Source: JAYWDA01 sp043747555 (GTDB lineage: Bacteria; Bdellovibrionota; Bdellovibrionia; Bdellovibrionales; Bdellovibrionaceae). Taken from it: 47,856 bases of DNA. Position 1 is the stretch's first letter; each line of letters begins with the position of its first letter. The stretch is from positions 1 to 47,856 of the forward strand of contig JAYTOY010000021.1 in the NCBI GenBank assembly GCA_043747555.1. Reading direction: 5' to 3'. Shown here one piece after another: positions 25,180-34,379 of the stretch. The position numbers and the translations under genes were made by a program. Under the pieces are notes generated by a model. That model did no database searches. It worked only from the letters and a program-made list of their open reading frames with translations, and was not told the DNA's origin.

Positions 25180-27837
25180 ATGAAAAATAAAAAGCTTTGG
25201 GTAAAAATTGGCCTTTTTTCGTTCGCCTTTATTTTAGTTTCAATTCTGGGTGCCTTTATTACTTTCAAAAGTATTAAAGCCGGCCTTCCAGAAATGATCA
25301 CGGTGAAGGATTATCATCCACTTTTAGTGAGCGAAGTGTTTGATCGAAATAATAAGAAAATTGGTGAGTTCTTCCGCGAGCGTCGCACCCTAGTTCCTTT
25401 TGAAAAAATTCCGAAGCAAGTTGTGCAAGCTTTCTTAGCAGCTGAGGACGGCGAGTTTTATACTCATGGTGGAATCAACTACATGGCGATTCTGAGAGCG
25501 ACGATGGCAAATATTCGTGCAGGGCGAAGTGTTCAAGGCGGATCGACAATCACGCAACAGGTTGCAAAAACCTTAATGCTATCGCCTGAAAAAACTTTGT
25601 TGCGAAAAGCCCGGGAGGCTTTGCTTGCAGTTCAGATGGAAGAAAATTTATCCAAAGACGAGATCCTGTATTTATACTTAAATCAAATCTTCTTTGGTCA
25701 AGGGGCTTACGGCATTGAAAATGCGGCTCAGACCTATTTTAAAAAATCAGTCACGCAGCTTTCGATCGCTGAAGCAGCCTTACTAGCTGGTCTTCCGCAA
25801 GCTCCGTCAAAGTATTCGCCCACTAAAAATCCTTCAAGAGCCAAAGAACGACAGCGTTACGTTTTAACCCGCATGGGCGAAGTGGGATTTGTTACTAAGG
25901 AAGTCGCTGCAAAGTCCATGGAAGAACCGATTAAACTTTATTTGCGTGAAAATTATATCGACGTGGCTCCGTTCTATGTTGAAACCGTTCGTCAAATCTT
26001 AGTCCAACAACTGAGCGAAGAAGTCGTGCTCGATCAAGGAATTTCGGTTTATACCAGTCTTGATTTGCCAAAACAATTGGCAGCTCAAGAAGCGGTCATC
26101 AGGGGACTAAAAGATTTAGATAAGCGCCAAGGCTACCGAGGAGCTTTGCGAAATTTCACAGATAAAACAGAGGAAGAAAAACTTTTAGCTACTGAGAAAG
26201 AAAAATTATTAACCGCTTATTCCCCAGAAAGAATTCTTTTACCCACAGGTCAATTTGCTGAACTTAAAGAGCCGACGGCCAAAGCTAAGTCAGCCCTGCC
26301 CTTCTTTTTGAAAGTTTCGCAATCTGTGGAAGGAGTTGTTGAAAAAGTCGACGATGCCACGGGTTTAGTTTACGTCCGAATTCCTGACAGTGTCGGCATT
26401 ATTGATATTGAAACGATGAAGTGGGCCCGCCACCCTGACACCAACAAACGTTATGACTTAGATACGATCGATAAGCCTTCTAAGGCCCTAAAAAATGGCG
26501 ATGCTATTTTAGTCAAAATTAGCAGCGAAAAGTTTGTTGTTTCAAACCGTAATGAAAAAATTAAAAAAGCGGCCGGTTTAGATCTGTCTGGCTATGTCGG
26601 CCTTGAACTTGATCAAGAGCCTGTTGCTGAAAGTGCTTTGCTATCCGTCGATCAACAAACAGAAGACATCTTAGCGATGATTGGTGGTTATAAATTTATT
26701 CCTGGGAAAAGTGAATTTAATCACTCCTATCAAGCCGCTCGGCAAACCGGATCGTCGTTTAAAGCTATCGTTTATGCTTCTGCTTTAGATAAAAATTATA
26801 CTCCGTCGACACCTATCATGGATGCGCCCGTGGTCTTTGAAGAAAATAAAGAAGCCAACGACGAAGGCCAAGAAGACCCAAAAGTTTGGAAGCCAAATAA
26901 TCATGGAAAAAATTTCGGTGGTGAAATTATTTTTAGAAATGCTCTTGTTCAATCTTTAAATGTTCCTGCTGTCAAAGTGCTAGAAGATTTAGGTGTTCCT
27001 TGGGCGATTGATTATGCTCATCGCTTGGGAGTTTTTAATCCATTAAATCCAGATTTTACTTTGGTTTTAGGATCTAGCAGTGTGACCTTGTACGAAATGA
27101 CAAAAGTTTTTTCGACTTTGGGACGACTGGGCAAAAAAATTCATCCCAATATTATTCAGAAAGTAGTCGATAAAGACGGAAAACAACTTCTTGAAAAAGT
27201 GTCGCTCGACATAAGATTTGAAAAGCAGACAAAGCCGATCGATGATGATTTCGCAGCTCGCAGAGAAGCTTTCCTTGCTAAGACTCCTGAAAACCCTGAC
27301 CAAAAACCCGAAGACACAAAAAAGCCTGACCGAAATTTTTTCTTTTCTGATCCAGATCAGGTGATCCGGCCCCAAACGGCTTATGTTATGACAAGTTTGT
27401 TAAAAGGTGTGGTTGATGATGCCAATGGAACCGGTCAAAAAGCAAAGGCCTTGGGCCGCGAGGTCGCTGGAAAGACCGGAACGACGAATGGCTACTTTGA
27501 CGCGTGGTTCATTGGGTACACCGCTCAGATTGCAACGGGCGTTTGGGTTGGATTTGATTCAGAAAAAAGTCTTGGCAAGGGTGAGGTCGGTGGACGGGCG
27601 GCTTTACCGATATGGGTCGAATATATGAAAGAAGCGCATGAAGGTCTTCCGCAGATGACAATTCCAATTCCCGGTGGTATCGTTTTCGCCAATATAGATA
27701 GCGAAACGGGCAAGCTAGCCTCCGCGACAACAAAGCATATTTTACGTCAAGCTTACGTCGAGGGGACAGAGCCCACCACTTCTTCCAACAAAGAAGAAGA
27801 GGCCACCGACTTTTACAAGCAGGACTTATCAGAATAA
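25180..27837 (+). CDS. mrcA: Penicillin-binding protein 1A, bifunctional murein synthase
   Basis: 885 residues. An N-terminal membrane anchor (IGLFSFAFILVSILGAFITF) is followed by the GT51 glycosyltransferase with catalytic Glu89 in AAEDGEFYTHGG and QGGSTITQQVAKTL. An OB-like insert follows. The transpeptidase has SSFK with Ser525, SLN at 592-594 and KTG at 765-767. It polymerises and cross-links peptidoglycan at the outer face of the inner membrane. A proline- and lysine-rich insertion (about 690-720) lies between the SLN and KTG motifs. The uvrA frame begins directly after, and probably overlaps, its 3' end, so the two genes plus the ABC exporter behave as one unit. Confidence 0.96.
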   Translation: MKNKKLWVKIGLFSFAFILVSILGAFITFKSIKAGLPEMITVKDYHPLLVSEVFDRNNKKIGEFFRERRTLVPFEKIPKQVVQAFLAAEDGEFYTHGGINYMAILRATMANIRAGRSVQGGSTITQQVAKTLMLSPEKTLLRKAREALLAVQMEENLSKDEILYLYLNQIFFGQGAYGIENAAQTYFKKSVTQLSIAEAALLAGLPQAPSKYSPTKNPSRAKERQRYVLTRMGEVGFVTKEVAAKSMEEPIKLYLRENYIDVAPFYVETVRQILVQQLSEEVVLDQGISVYTSLDLPKQLAAQEAVIRGLKDLDKRQGYRGALRNFTDKTEEEKLLATEKEKLLTAYSPERILLPTGQFAELKEPTAKAKSALPFFLKVSQSVEGVVEKVDDATGLVYVRIPDSVGIIDIETMKWARHPDTNKRYDLDTIDKPSKALKNGDAILVKISSEKFVVSNRNEKIKKAAGLDLSGYVGLELDQEPVAESALLSVDQQTEDILAMIGGYKFIPGKSEFNHSYQAARQTGSSFKAIVYASALDKNYTPSTPIMDAPVVFEENKEANDEGQEDPKVWKPNNHGKNFGGEIIFRNALVQSLNVPAVKVLEDLGVPWAIDYAHRLGVFNPLNPDFTLVLGSSSVTLYEMTKVFSTLGRLGKKIHPNIIQKVVDKDGKQLLEKVSLDIRFEKQTKPIDDDFAARREAFLAKTPENPDQKPEDTKKPDRNFFFSDPDQVIRPQTAYVMTSLLKGVVDDANGTGQKAKALGREVAGKTGTTNGYFDAWFIGYTAQIATGVWVGFDSEKSLGKGEVGGRAALPIWVEYMKEAHEGLPQMTIPIPGGIVFANIDSETGKLASATTKHILRQAYVEGTEPTTSSNKEEEATDFYKQDLSE

Positions 27838-27857
27838 AAGAAATCCACCTTTGGGGT

Positions 27858-30725
27858 GTGAAACAAAATAATCTAAAAAACATCGAGGTCAAAATACCTG
27901 TCGGCCAGATGACTGTTGTCTGCGGCCCATCTGGCTCAGGAAAAAGTTCTTTGGCTTTTGAAACTTTATTTGCCGAAGGTCAAAGACGCTTTATCGAAAG
28001 CATGTCAAACTATGCTAGACAGTTTTTAAATAAAGCACCAAAGCCTGATATCGAAGGCATTACAAATATTCCACCTGCTATTTCTATCGAGCAAAAAAAC
28101 ACTGTAAAATCCAGTCGCTCCACTGTTGGAACAACAACCGAAGTGATTGATTATTTACGTCTTCTGTTTGAAAAAACTGCGACACCCTTTTGTCCGACTC
28201 ATAAAACCGCTTGCGAAAAAGAGAGCGTCACGGAAGCCACAGATAAAGTTTTAAAATATTTCCAAGGTCAGCGCGGTTATTTAATGGTCGAAATTCCTGA
28301 AAAAGGGCGCCTGGCTGAAGGAAAAAAACTATTAGCTTTACTATTGCAAGACGCCTATTTAAGAATCTACCTGCCATCACCAGCGGCGAAAGCGACAAAA
28401 AAGAAAACTAAATCCATTGAAAAGTTTGATGAAAACCCGGCCCAAGTAATTACTGAAGAAACTTTTGGTGAAGTGATTGAAATTAGCACTCCACAGTTTA
28501 TTAAAAAAGGCCTCCCAAAATCATCCTTTTTCCTTGTCATTGATCGCCTGTCCTTTTCAGAGGAAGAACATGGTCGCTTAGCTGATTCCATGGGGCAAGC
28601 GTACGAAGCTAGCATTAAATATAATTTGAGCAGTCCTGTTCGAAAAGCCGTTGTTATAACTTCTGAAGGTAAAAAACTATCACTCAGTGAAGAAGCCAGC
28701 TGTCCTGTTTGTACCTACACTCCTCCTCCGTTAACTTCGGGTTTATTTAGTTTTAATAATCCCCTAGGTGCATGTCCAACCTGTAAAGGTTTCGGAAATA
28801 CATTAGATATCGATGAGAAAAAAGTAATTCCAAATCCGACCCTGACTTTGAATGAAGGTGCGATTCATCCTTTTACAATGCCAAGTTCTTCTTACGAAAA
28901 AAGGAAGATGATGGATTACTGTAAAAAAACTAAAATTCCTTTAAACGTCGCATGGGAAAAATTATCAAAAGCCCATCGGGACAGCCTTTGGAATGGCAGT
29001 AAAGAGTTTTTTGGCGTCAAAGGGCTTTTCGAATATCTTGAACAAATTAAATACAAGATGCATGTGCGAGTTTTTATCTCAAGATATCGCAGCCCTTCTC
29101 TTTGTTACACTTGCCATGGATCAAGGTTACGCCCCGAGGTCGAATTTATTCTGCTAAAGGGTAAAAATATTTCTTATCTTTCAAATTTAACGATCGAAGA
29201 GTTATGCCACTTTTTTAAAGTGATAGAACTTTCAGCTTATCAAGAAGAAATCGCAGGCGAAGTTTTAAAACAAATTCGCTCAAGGTTAGATTTCCTTATT
29301 CGCGTGGGCGTTCATTATTTATCTCTGAATCGCGAAACCAGAACTTTGTCGGGCGGCGAATATCAAAGATTGGTTTTAGCTAATCAACTTGGAATGGGTC
29401 TGTCCCAGGCTTTGTATGTGTTAGACGAGCCAACCGTGGGCTTACATCCCCGCGATAATGACCGACTGATTTCTATTCTTAAGGACCTGAAAGATTTAGG
29501 AAACACATTGGTTGTCGTTGAACATGACCATGACGTGATTCGTAGCAGTCAGAATATTATCGAGATGGGACCAGGCTCAGGATATTTAGGTGGCCATGTC
29601 GTCTACTCGGGTGCTACTGAAAAATTTTATGAAGCGACGCAATCTAATACCGCTAGCTACTTGCTGGGTTCAAAAAATTTAACACCAGCTCGTGAAGTTC
29701 GGCCGGTGGATCTAAAAACTTACAAATTTAAAATTGAACTTAAAGGGGCTCGTGGACACAATTTAAAAAACTTAGATGTCACGATCCCGATTCATCGTCT
29801 TGTTGCTGTCACTGGCGTCAGTGGCTCTGGCAAATCGACCTTGATCACAAAGACTTTGTATCCCGCACTAGCGCGAGCCCTATCGATCGAATTCTTGCCA
29901 AATCAAGAATATGATTCTTTGGACGGCGTTCAAAATATTAAAAATGTTCTGCTGGTGGATCAATCCCCGATCGGAAAATCAGCGCGCAGTTCACCCGTCA
30001 CATATTTAAAAGCATTCGATGCCATTCGAACTATCATGTCTAGCGTCTTTGAATCAAAGGCCCGCGGTTATACGCCAGGAACCTTTAGCCTAAATGTTGA
30101 TGGCGGAAGGTGCCCTGCTTGTCGTGGAACTGGATACGAAGAAATTGATATGCAGTTTATGGATAACGTCATCATTCCTTGTGATATTTGTGACAGTAAA
30201 AAATATCGCCCCGAAATTTTAGAGATTCAGTACAAAGGTAAAAACATCCACGAAATTTTATCCATGACCGTCGCGCAGGCCATGGACTTCTTTGTAGCCT
30301 ATCCGCATGTTCGAAAACCGTTAAGCGTTTTAAAAGAAGTGGGTCTGGATTATTTAACTTTAGGGCAACCGGCTAATTCTTTGAGCGGCGGCGAATCGCA
30401 ACGCTTAAAAATTGCTAAAGAACTGTCCCAGGTTTCGCAAAAATCCACCATGTATATTTTAGATGAGCCCACGACAGGTCTGCACTTTAAAGAAGTCGAA
30501 CTTTTAATGCGAACCTTGAATAAGCTGATTGATGCTGGTGGAAGCGTCATCGTCGTCGAGCATAACCAGGATGTTGTCCGTGGAGCTGACTTTATTATCG
30601 ATATGGGCCCCGAGGCGGGTCAAAAAGGCGGCCAAATTGTCGCCCAAGGTACGCCAGAGGACATCATGAAAAGCAAAAAAAGCCTGACGGGACAGTATCT
30701 AAAGCGCTACATTGAACGAACATGA
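27858..30725 (+). CDS. uvrA: Excinuclease ABC subunit A
   Basis: 955 residues from the first conventional start (GTG). Two ABC modules are present: Walker A GPSGSGKSS near the start and GVSGSGKST in the second half, each with an LSGGE signature and DEPT Walker B. Zinc-finger cysteines are visible (CPVC...CPTCKG; CPACRG...CDICDSKKY). UvrA recognises bulky DNA damage and loads UvrB. The conserved first beta strand of the family (here IKEIHLWGVKQNNLKNI) is encoded before the GTG, in the same open frame, where no ATG, GTG or TTG exists. The true start may be a rare codon such as ATA at 27834, which has AGGA about nine bases upstream, overlapping the end of mrcA. Confidence 0.95.
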   Translation: MKQNNLKNIEVKIPVGQMTVVCGPSGSGKSSLAFETLFAEGQRRFIESMSNYARQFLNKAPKPDIEGITNIPPAISIEQKNTVKSSRSTVGTTTEVIDYLRLLFEKTATPFCPTHKTACEKESVTEATDKVLKYFQGQRGYLMVEIPEKGRLAEGKKLLALLLQDAYLRIYLPSPAAKATKKKTKSIEKFDENPAQVITEETFGEVIEISTPQFIKKGLPKSSFFLVIDRLSFSEEEHGRLADSMGQAYEASIKYNLSSPVRKAVVITSEGKKLSLSEEASCPVCTYTPPPLTSGLFSFNNPLGACPTCKGFGNTLDIDEKKVIPNPTLTLNEGAIHPFTMPSSSYEKRKMMDYCKKTKIPLNVAWEKLSKAHRDSLWNGSKEFFGVKGLFEYLEQIKYKMHVRVFISRYRSPSLCYTCHGSRLRPEVEFILLKGKNISYLSNLTIEELCHFFKVIELSAYQEEIAGEVLKQIRSRLDFLIRVGVHYLSLNRETRTLSGGEYQRLVLANQLGMGLSQALYVLDEPTVGLHPRDNDRLISILKDLKDLGNTLVVVEHDHDVIRSSQNIIEMGPGSGYLGGHVVYSGATEKFYEATQSNTASYLLGSKNLTPAREVRPVDLKTYKFKIELKGARGHNLKNLDVTIPIHRLVAVTGVSGSGKSTLITKTLYPALARALSIEFLPNQEYDSLDGVQNIKNVLLVDQSPIGKSARSSPVTYLKAFDAIRTIMSSVFESKARGYTPGTFSLNVDGGRCPACRGTGYEEIDMQFMDNVIIPCDICDSKKYRPEILEIQYKGKNIHEILSMTVAQAMDFFVAYPHVRKPLSVLKEVGLDYLTLGQPANSLSGGESQRLKIAKELSQVSQKSTMYILDEPTTGLHFKEVELLMRTLNKLIDAGGSVIVVEHNQDVVRGADFIIDMGPEAGQKGGQIVAQGTPEDIMKSKKSLTGQYLKRYIERT

Positions 30726-32437
30726 TTTCTGAACTTCGTCCTCTGTTAAAAGAAATGCGCCCGCATTTAAAAAAAGTCTATGTCGTCGCCATCACGGGCG
30801 TAATTTATTCCGTCGCCATGGCCCGCATGCTTTTAATTTTAAAGGATTTACAAGACAGCTTTGCAAAGGGCAGTACAAATCACGTTGCCGAAGTCAGCAC
30901 CATTGCCATTTGTCTGGCCTTAATAGCTGCCGTCAGTCGATATTTTCATATTTTTTTAATGAACTTTATTTCAGAGCTTGTCGTGAACAGTCTGCGGGTC
31001 AAGCTGCAGAACAAGTTTATGCGTTTGAATTTGAGCTTTCACAGCAATTATGCCGCTGGTTCCGGCGGACTTTTAAGCCGAATTTTAAACGATATTAAAG
31101 TTATTCAAGATGGCCTGCGTATGGTGGCAGATTTTTTTCGTGAACCCTTGCTAGCTGTTTTACTCCTAGGAAATTTATTTTATCTGAACTGGCGACTGAC
31201 CTTAGCTTTACTTATCTTAATGCCGCCTCTGCTTTATTTTTTACGGCAAATTTCACGAAGCCTTCGCAAATATGTAATCGGTGGCCAAGAGAATCTTGAA
31301 AAAATGACTTCCACTATTAAAGAAAGCCTTGATGGCGTTCGCATCATTCAGTCTTTTAATTTAGAAAATGTTTTAAGCCAAAAATTACAAAAGGAATCTG
31401 GCGATTATTTAGAAATTCGCCGCCGAATCCATGCTCGAGTTGAAATCATGGGACCTGTCACAGAGTTTGTGGCCACTTTTGTGATCTTAGGAATTTTCTT
31501 CTACTTCAGTAAAGAGGTTGCTGCTGGCACTATCACAACAGGCGCTGTTCTGGCTTATATTGCCTCGATGATGGCGATTAATCAGCCTGTTAAAAAATTA
31601 CAAGAAAGCTACGTTCGGATTCAAGAAACCATCGTTGCAACAGATCGTGTTTTTGCGATCATAAACGAACCCTCAGAAGTCCCGGAAAGCACAAAAAATC
31701 TGCCCTTTCCAAAGGACTGGAAAACCATCACTTATAAAAATGTCTCGTTCTCTTATCATCACCTGGTCACCCTTAAAAATATTAGCTTTGAACTTCATCG
31801 CGGTGACCATGTTGCTTTTGTGGGTGAAAGCGGTTCCGGCAAATCCACGATCGTGAATTTACTGGAAAGATTTTACGATCCCGCTGAAGGTGAAATTCTC
31901 ATCGACGGGGTTAATATTCGTGATATCGATCTAAAAGATCTTCGCAGAAACGTGGCCTTGGTTTCACAAGATGTTTTTCTGTTCAGTGATTCGATCGAAA
32001 GAAATATTCAAGCCGGAGATTTCAATCGTCCATTAAGTGACGTCGAGCCCGTGGCTAGATCGGCCAACGCTCATCAGTTTATTGTCACGTCAGGCAAGGG
32101 CTATAAGGGCTTAGTGGGAGACCGCGGAAATCTGCTTTCAGGTGGTGAAAAACAAAGGGTCAGCATTGCCCGCGCTTTCTTTAAGAACGCTCCTATTTTA
32201 ATCCTTGATGAAGCCACCAGCGCTCTTGATTCAGCAAGTGAAGTCGAAGTACAGAATGGTCTGGATCTCTTAATGGAAGGCAGGACGGCCTTAGTGATTG
32301 CGCACCGGCTTTCCACGATTCAAGGAGCTGATCGTATTTTTGTCTTAAAAAAAGGTCAAATCGTTGAGACCGGGACTCATATTGAACTGCTAGCCCTTAA
32401 AGGCGAATACGCTAAGTTCTATGAACTTCAAAGATAA
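30722..32437 (+). CDS. msbA: MsbA-like ABC exporter (permease fused to ATPase)
   Basis: 571 residues, a half-transporter. Six membrane segments occupy about 20-290 and the nucleotide-binding domain has Walker A GESGSGKST, signature LLSGGEKQRVSIARA and Walker B ILILDEATSALD. Length and layout match MsbA, which flips lipid A-core across the inner membrane, but other type-I exporters look similar, so the substrate is inferred. Its ATG overlaps the uvrA stop as ATGA, so it is translationally coupled to that gene. No lpxK or other lipid A gene is adjacent. Confidence 0.85.
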   Translation: MISELRPLLKEMRPHLKKVYVVAITGVIYSVAMARMLLILKDLQDSFAKGSTNHVAEVSTIAICLALIAAVSRYFHIFLMNFISELVVNSLRVKLQNKFMRLNLSFHSNYAAGSGGLLSRILNDIKVIQDGLRMVADFFREPLLAVLLLGNLFYLNWRLTLALLILMPPLLYFLRQISRSLRKYVIGGQENLEKMTSTIKESLDGVRIIQSFNLENVLSQKLQKESGDYLEIRRRIHARVEIMGPVTEFVATFVILGIFFYFSKEVAAGTITTGAVLAYIASMMAINQPVKKLQESYVRIQETIVATDRVFAIINEPSEVPESTKNLPFPKDWKTITYKNVSFSYHHLVTLKNISFELHRGDHVAFVGESGSGKSTIVNLLERFYDPAEGEILIDGVNIRDIDLKDLRRNVALVSQDVFLFSDSIERNIQAGDFNRPLSDVEPVARSANAHQFIVTSGKGYKGLVGDRGNLLSGGEKQRVSIARAFFKNAPILILDEATSALDSASEVEVQNGLDLLMEGRTALVIAHRLSTIQGADRIFVLKKGQIVETGTHIELLALKGEYAKFYELQR

Positions 32438-32567
32438 ATAACCTGGACCAACGTCACCTAACGTATAAATAATCGACATAATTTCATTTGATCATAAAGT
32501 TTGTCTAAATTTTTGACGAATAGATTTTTGACAGTGCACCAGCGCTGATATCAAAAAGGAGCATAGA

Positions 32568-34130
32568 ATGATCAATTGGGAAGAGTTTGAGCACATACAT
32601 GTGATCAAAAAACTCAAGCAGGTCCTGAGTTCATGGTGGAACATCGATGTTGTATTTACTGATGAGCGTGGCCACCTGAAGGGCTTTGATACAGAAAAAA
32701 TGGTATTCAACAATCCGGCCGTTGGCCAATTAGTGAACAAAGAAGTCTCGCAAGTGAATTTAGCTGAAATGGTTGTCAAATCTATCGACGATCTAAGGTC
32801 TTCGCAAAATAGATACACTCTTAAAAAATGGGATCTGGGTGGCTTTGACGTTGGTATTTTTCCAATCATGATCGAAAACGATTTTGTTGGAACAGTTGTG
32901 GCTTTAGGATTTTTTAAAGACGATACAGCTCAACAGCGCTTTCAAGAAATCCGTGAGCGCCTAGTTGCCATGGGCTGCAGCTTGGATAACGTTGAAAAAT
33001 GCATGACCAAGATGAAGTATCTTGATGATCAAGACCGTCATCATTTCACTGAGCTTTGTGAACTTGTCGCTGGCGAGATTGTGACTTTACATCTGGAAAT
33101 CACATCTCGTGAAACGCGCATCCAAGAACTTAATAAAGAGCTCGGAAATCGTTTCAAATATGACAATATGATCGGCAAATCAAAACCCATGCAGCAACTT
33201 TATGGGCTTTTGGATAAAATTAAAACCGCTGACACCACGGTCCTCATTCAAGGTGAAAACGGAACAGGTAAAGAATTAATCGCTAGATCGATCCATTACA
33301 ATTCCAACCGTAAAGAACGACCTTTTGTGATTCAGAACTGTTCTGCGTTTAATGATAACTTATTAGAGTCAGAATTATTCGGACATATGAAGGGCTCTTT
33401 CACCGGCGCTGTGAAGGATAAAAAAGGTCTTTTTGAAATGGCTGACAAAGGCACTTTCTTTTTGGATGAAATTGGTGATACATCGCCAACGATGCAGGTC
33501 AAACTTCTGCGGGTTCTTCAAGAAGGAACTTTTATGCCGGTCGGTTCGACAGAGATGAGAAAAGTCGATGTCAGAATTATCGCAGCAACAAATAGAAATT
33601 TAAAAGAAATGGTTGAACAAGGCACATTCCGGGAAGATTTATACTATCGCCTGAATGTTATTAATATCCGTGTTCCTCCAATGCGCGAGCGAAAAGAAGA
33701 TATCCCTTATTTAGTGGATTATTTCCTGGGTAAAACGCACGAACAAAACCCGACCATTGTTAAAAAGGTTTTAACAAAACGGGCCCTGGAAAAGCTTTAT
33801 GACTATGCTTGGCCAGGAAACGTTCGAGAACTACAAAATGAAATTGAGCGCCTGGTTGTTCTTTCAACAGAAGATTCAAAGTTGATGGCAGAAAATCTAT
33901 CTCCTAAGATTTTAGAAGCTGGTGAGAAAAGCAAGGTCCAAGGATCCCGTCTACAAGGTAAACTGAAAGACGCTTTGGAAGAGCTTGAACGCGAGATGAT
34001 CCGCGAAGGCCTTCGCCGAACTGGATGGAACAAATCCAAGTTGGCAAAGGAACTTGGCATCAGCCGCGCGGGACTTATCATGAAGGTTGAAAAATACGGT
34101 CTTGATAAACGTAAACTGGCCCGCGGGTAA
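32568..34130 (+). CDS. Sigma-54-dependent transcriptional activator
   Basis: 520 residues. A ~200-residue sensory domain (PocR/GAF-like; FDVGIFPIMIENDFVGTVV) comes first, without a phosphorylation-type receiver. The AAA+ domain has Walker A GENGTGKE (229-236), the sigma-54 contact loop as GSFTGA (276-281, a variant of GAFTGA), Walker B GTFFLDEIGD (D300, E301) and the arginine-finger region FREDLYYRLNV. The C-terminal Fis-type helix-turn-helix reads NKSKLAKELGISRAGL. It should remodel sigma-54 polymerase at -24/-12 promoters in response to a small-molecule or redox signal. AAGGAG precedes the ATG and a strong terminator follows. The next gene resembles a degenerate version of it. Confidence 0.94.
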   Translation: MINWEEFEHIHVIKKLKQVLSSWWNIDVVFTDERGHLKGFDTEKMVFNNPAVGQLVNKEVSQVNLAEMVVKSIDDLRSSQNRYTLKKWDLGGFDVGIFPIMIENDFVGTVVALGFFKDDTAQQRFQEIRERLVAMGCSLDNVEKCMTKMKYLDDQDRHHFTELCELVAGEIVTLHLEITSRETRIQELNKELGNRFKYDNMIGKSKPMQQLYGLLDKIKTADTTVLIQGENGTGKELIARSIHYNSNRKERPFVIQNCSAFNDNLLESELFGHMKGSFTGAVKDKKGLFEMADKGTFFLDEIGDTSPTMQVKLLRVLQEGTFMPVGSTEMRKVDVRIIAATNRNLKEMVEQGTFREDLYYRLNVINIRVPPMRERKEDIPYLVDYFLGKTHEQNPTIVKKVLTKRALEKLYDYAWPGNVRELQNEIERLVVLSTEDSKLMAENLSPKILEAGEKSKVQGSRLQGKLKDALEELEREMIREGLRRTGWNKSKLAKELGISRAGLIMKVEKYGLDKRKLARG

Positions 34131-34157
34131 GATTTACCTAGTTGATCAAATAAAGGC

Positions 34158-34190
34158 ACCCCTCACTGATGAAGTGGGGGGTTCTTTTTT
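34158..34190 (+). terminator. Rho-independent terminator of the sigma-54 activator gene
   Basis: A 9-bp stem (34158-34166 with 34174-34182, one G-T pair) and a 7-base loop are followed by TTCTTTTTT, 28 bases past the stop codon. Confidence 0.92.
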
Positions 34191-34335
34191 GTGGTAGGCC
34201 GTCTAGAGTCCTATCCACTCTGTTGACATAGAAAACTTTCACAAGCTTTTTTCAAGTCTAAATTCAGTAGTTTGCGAGCCTCATTTTACTTTTAAAAAAT
34301 CTTAAAATAAATTCTCAGATCCATAAAAAGCCGCC

Positions 34336-34350
34336 GGCACAAGCTTTGTA
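34336..34350 (+). promoter_or_regulatory. Possible sigma-54-type promoter
   Basis: GGCAC (34336-34340) and TTGTA (34346-34350) have the spacing of the -24/-12 consensus TGGCACG-N4-TTGCA and lie 29 bases before the ATG of the degenerate activator relative. The important GC at -12 is GT here, so the site is imperfect. A TTGACA at about 34223 has no matching -10 box. Confidence 0.3.
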
Positions 34351-34379
34351 TAAGAAGCTAAGTACGGGAGAGGTTCAAC

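Noticed and set aside
34223..34252. TTGACA as a -35 box upstream of the degenerate activator gene
   Set aside because: No TATAAT-like box lies 16-18 bases downstream, and the position is over 150 bases from the gene.
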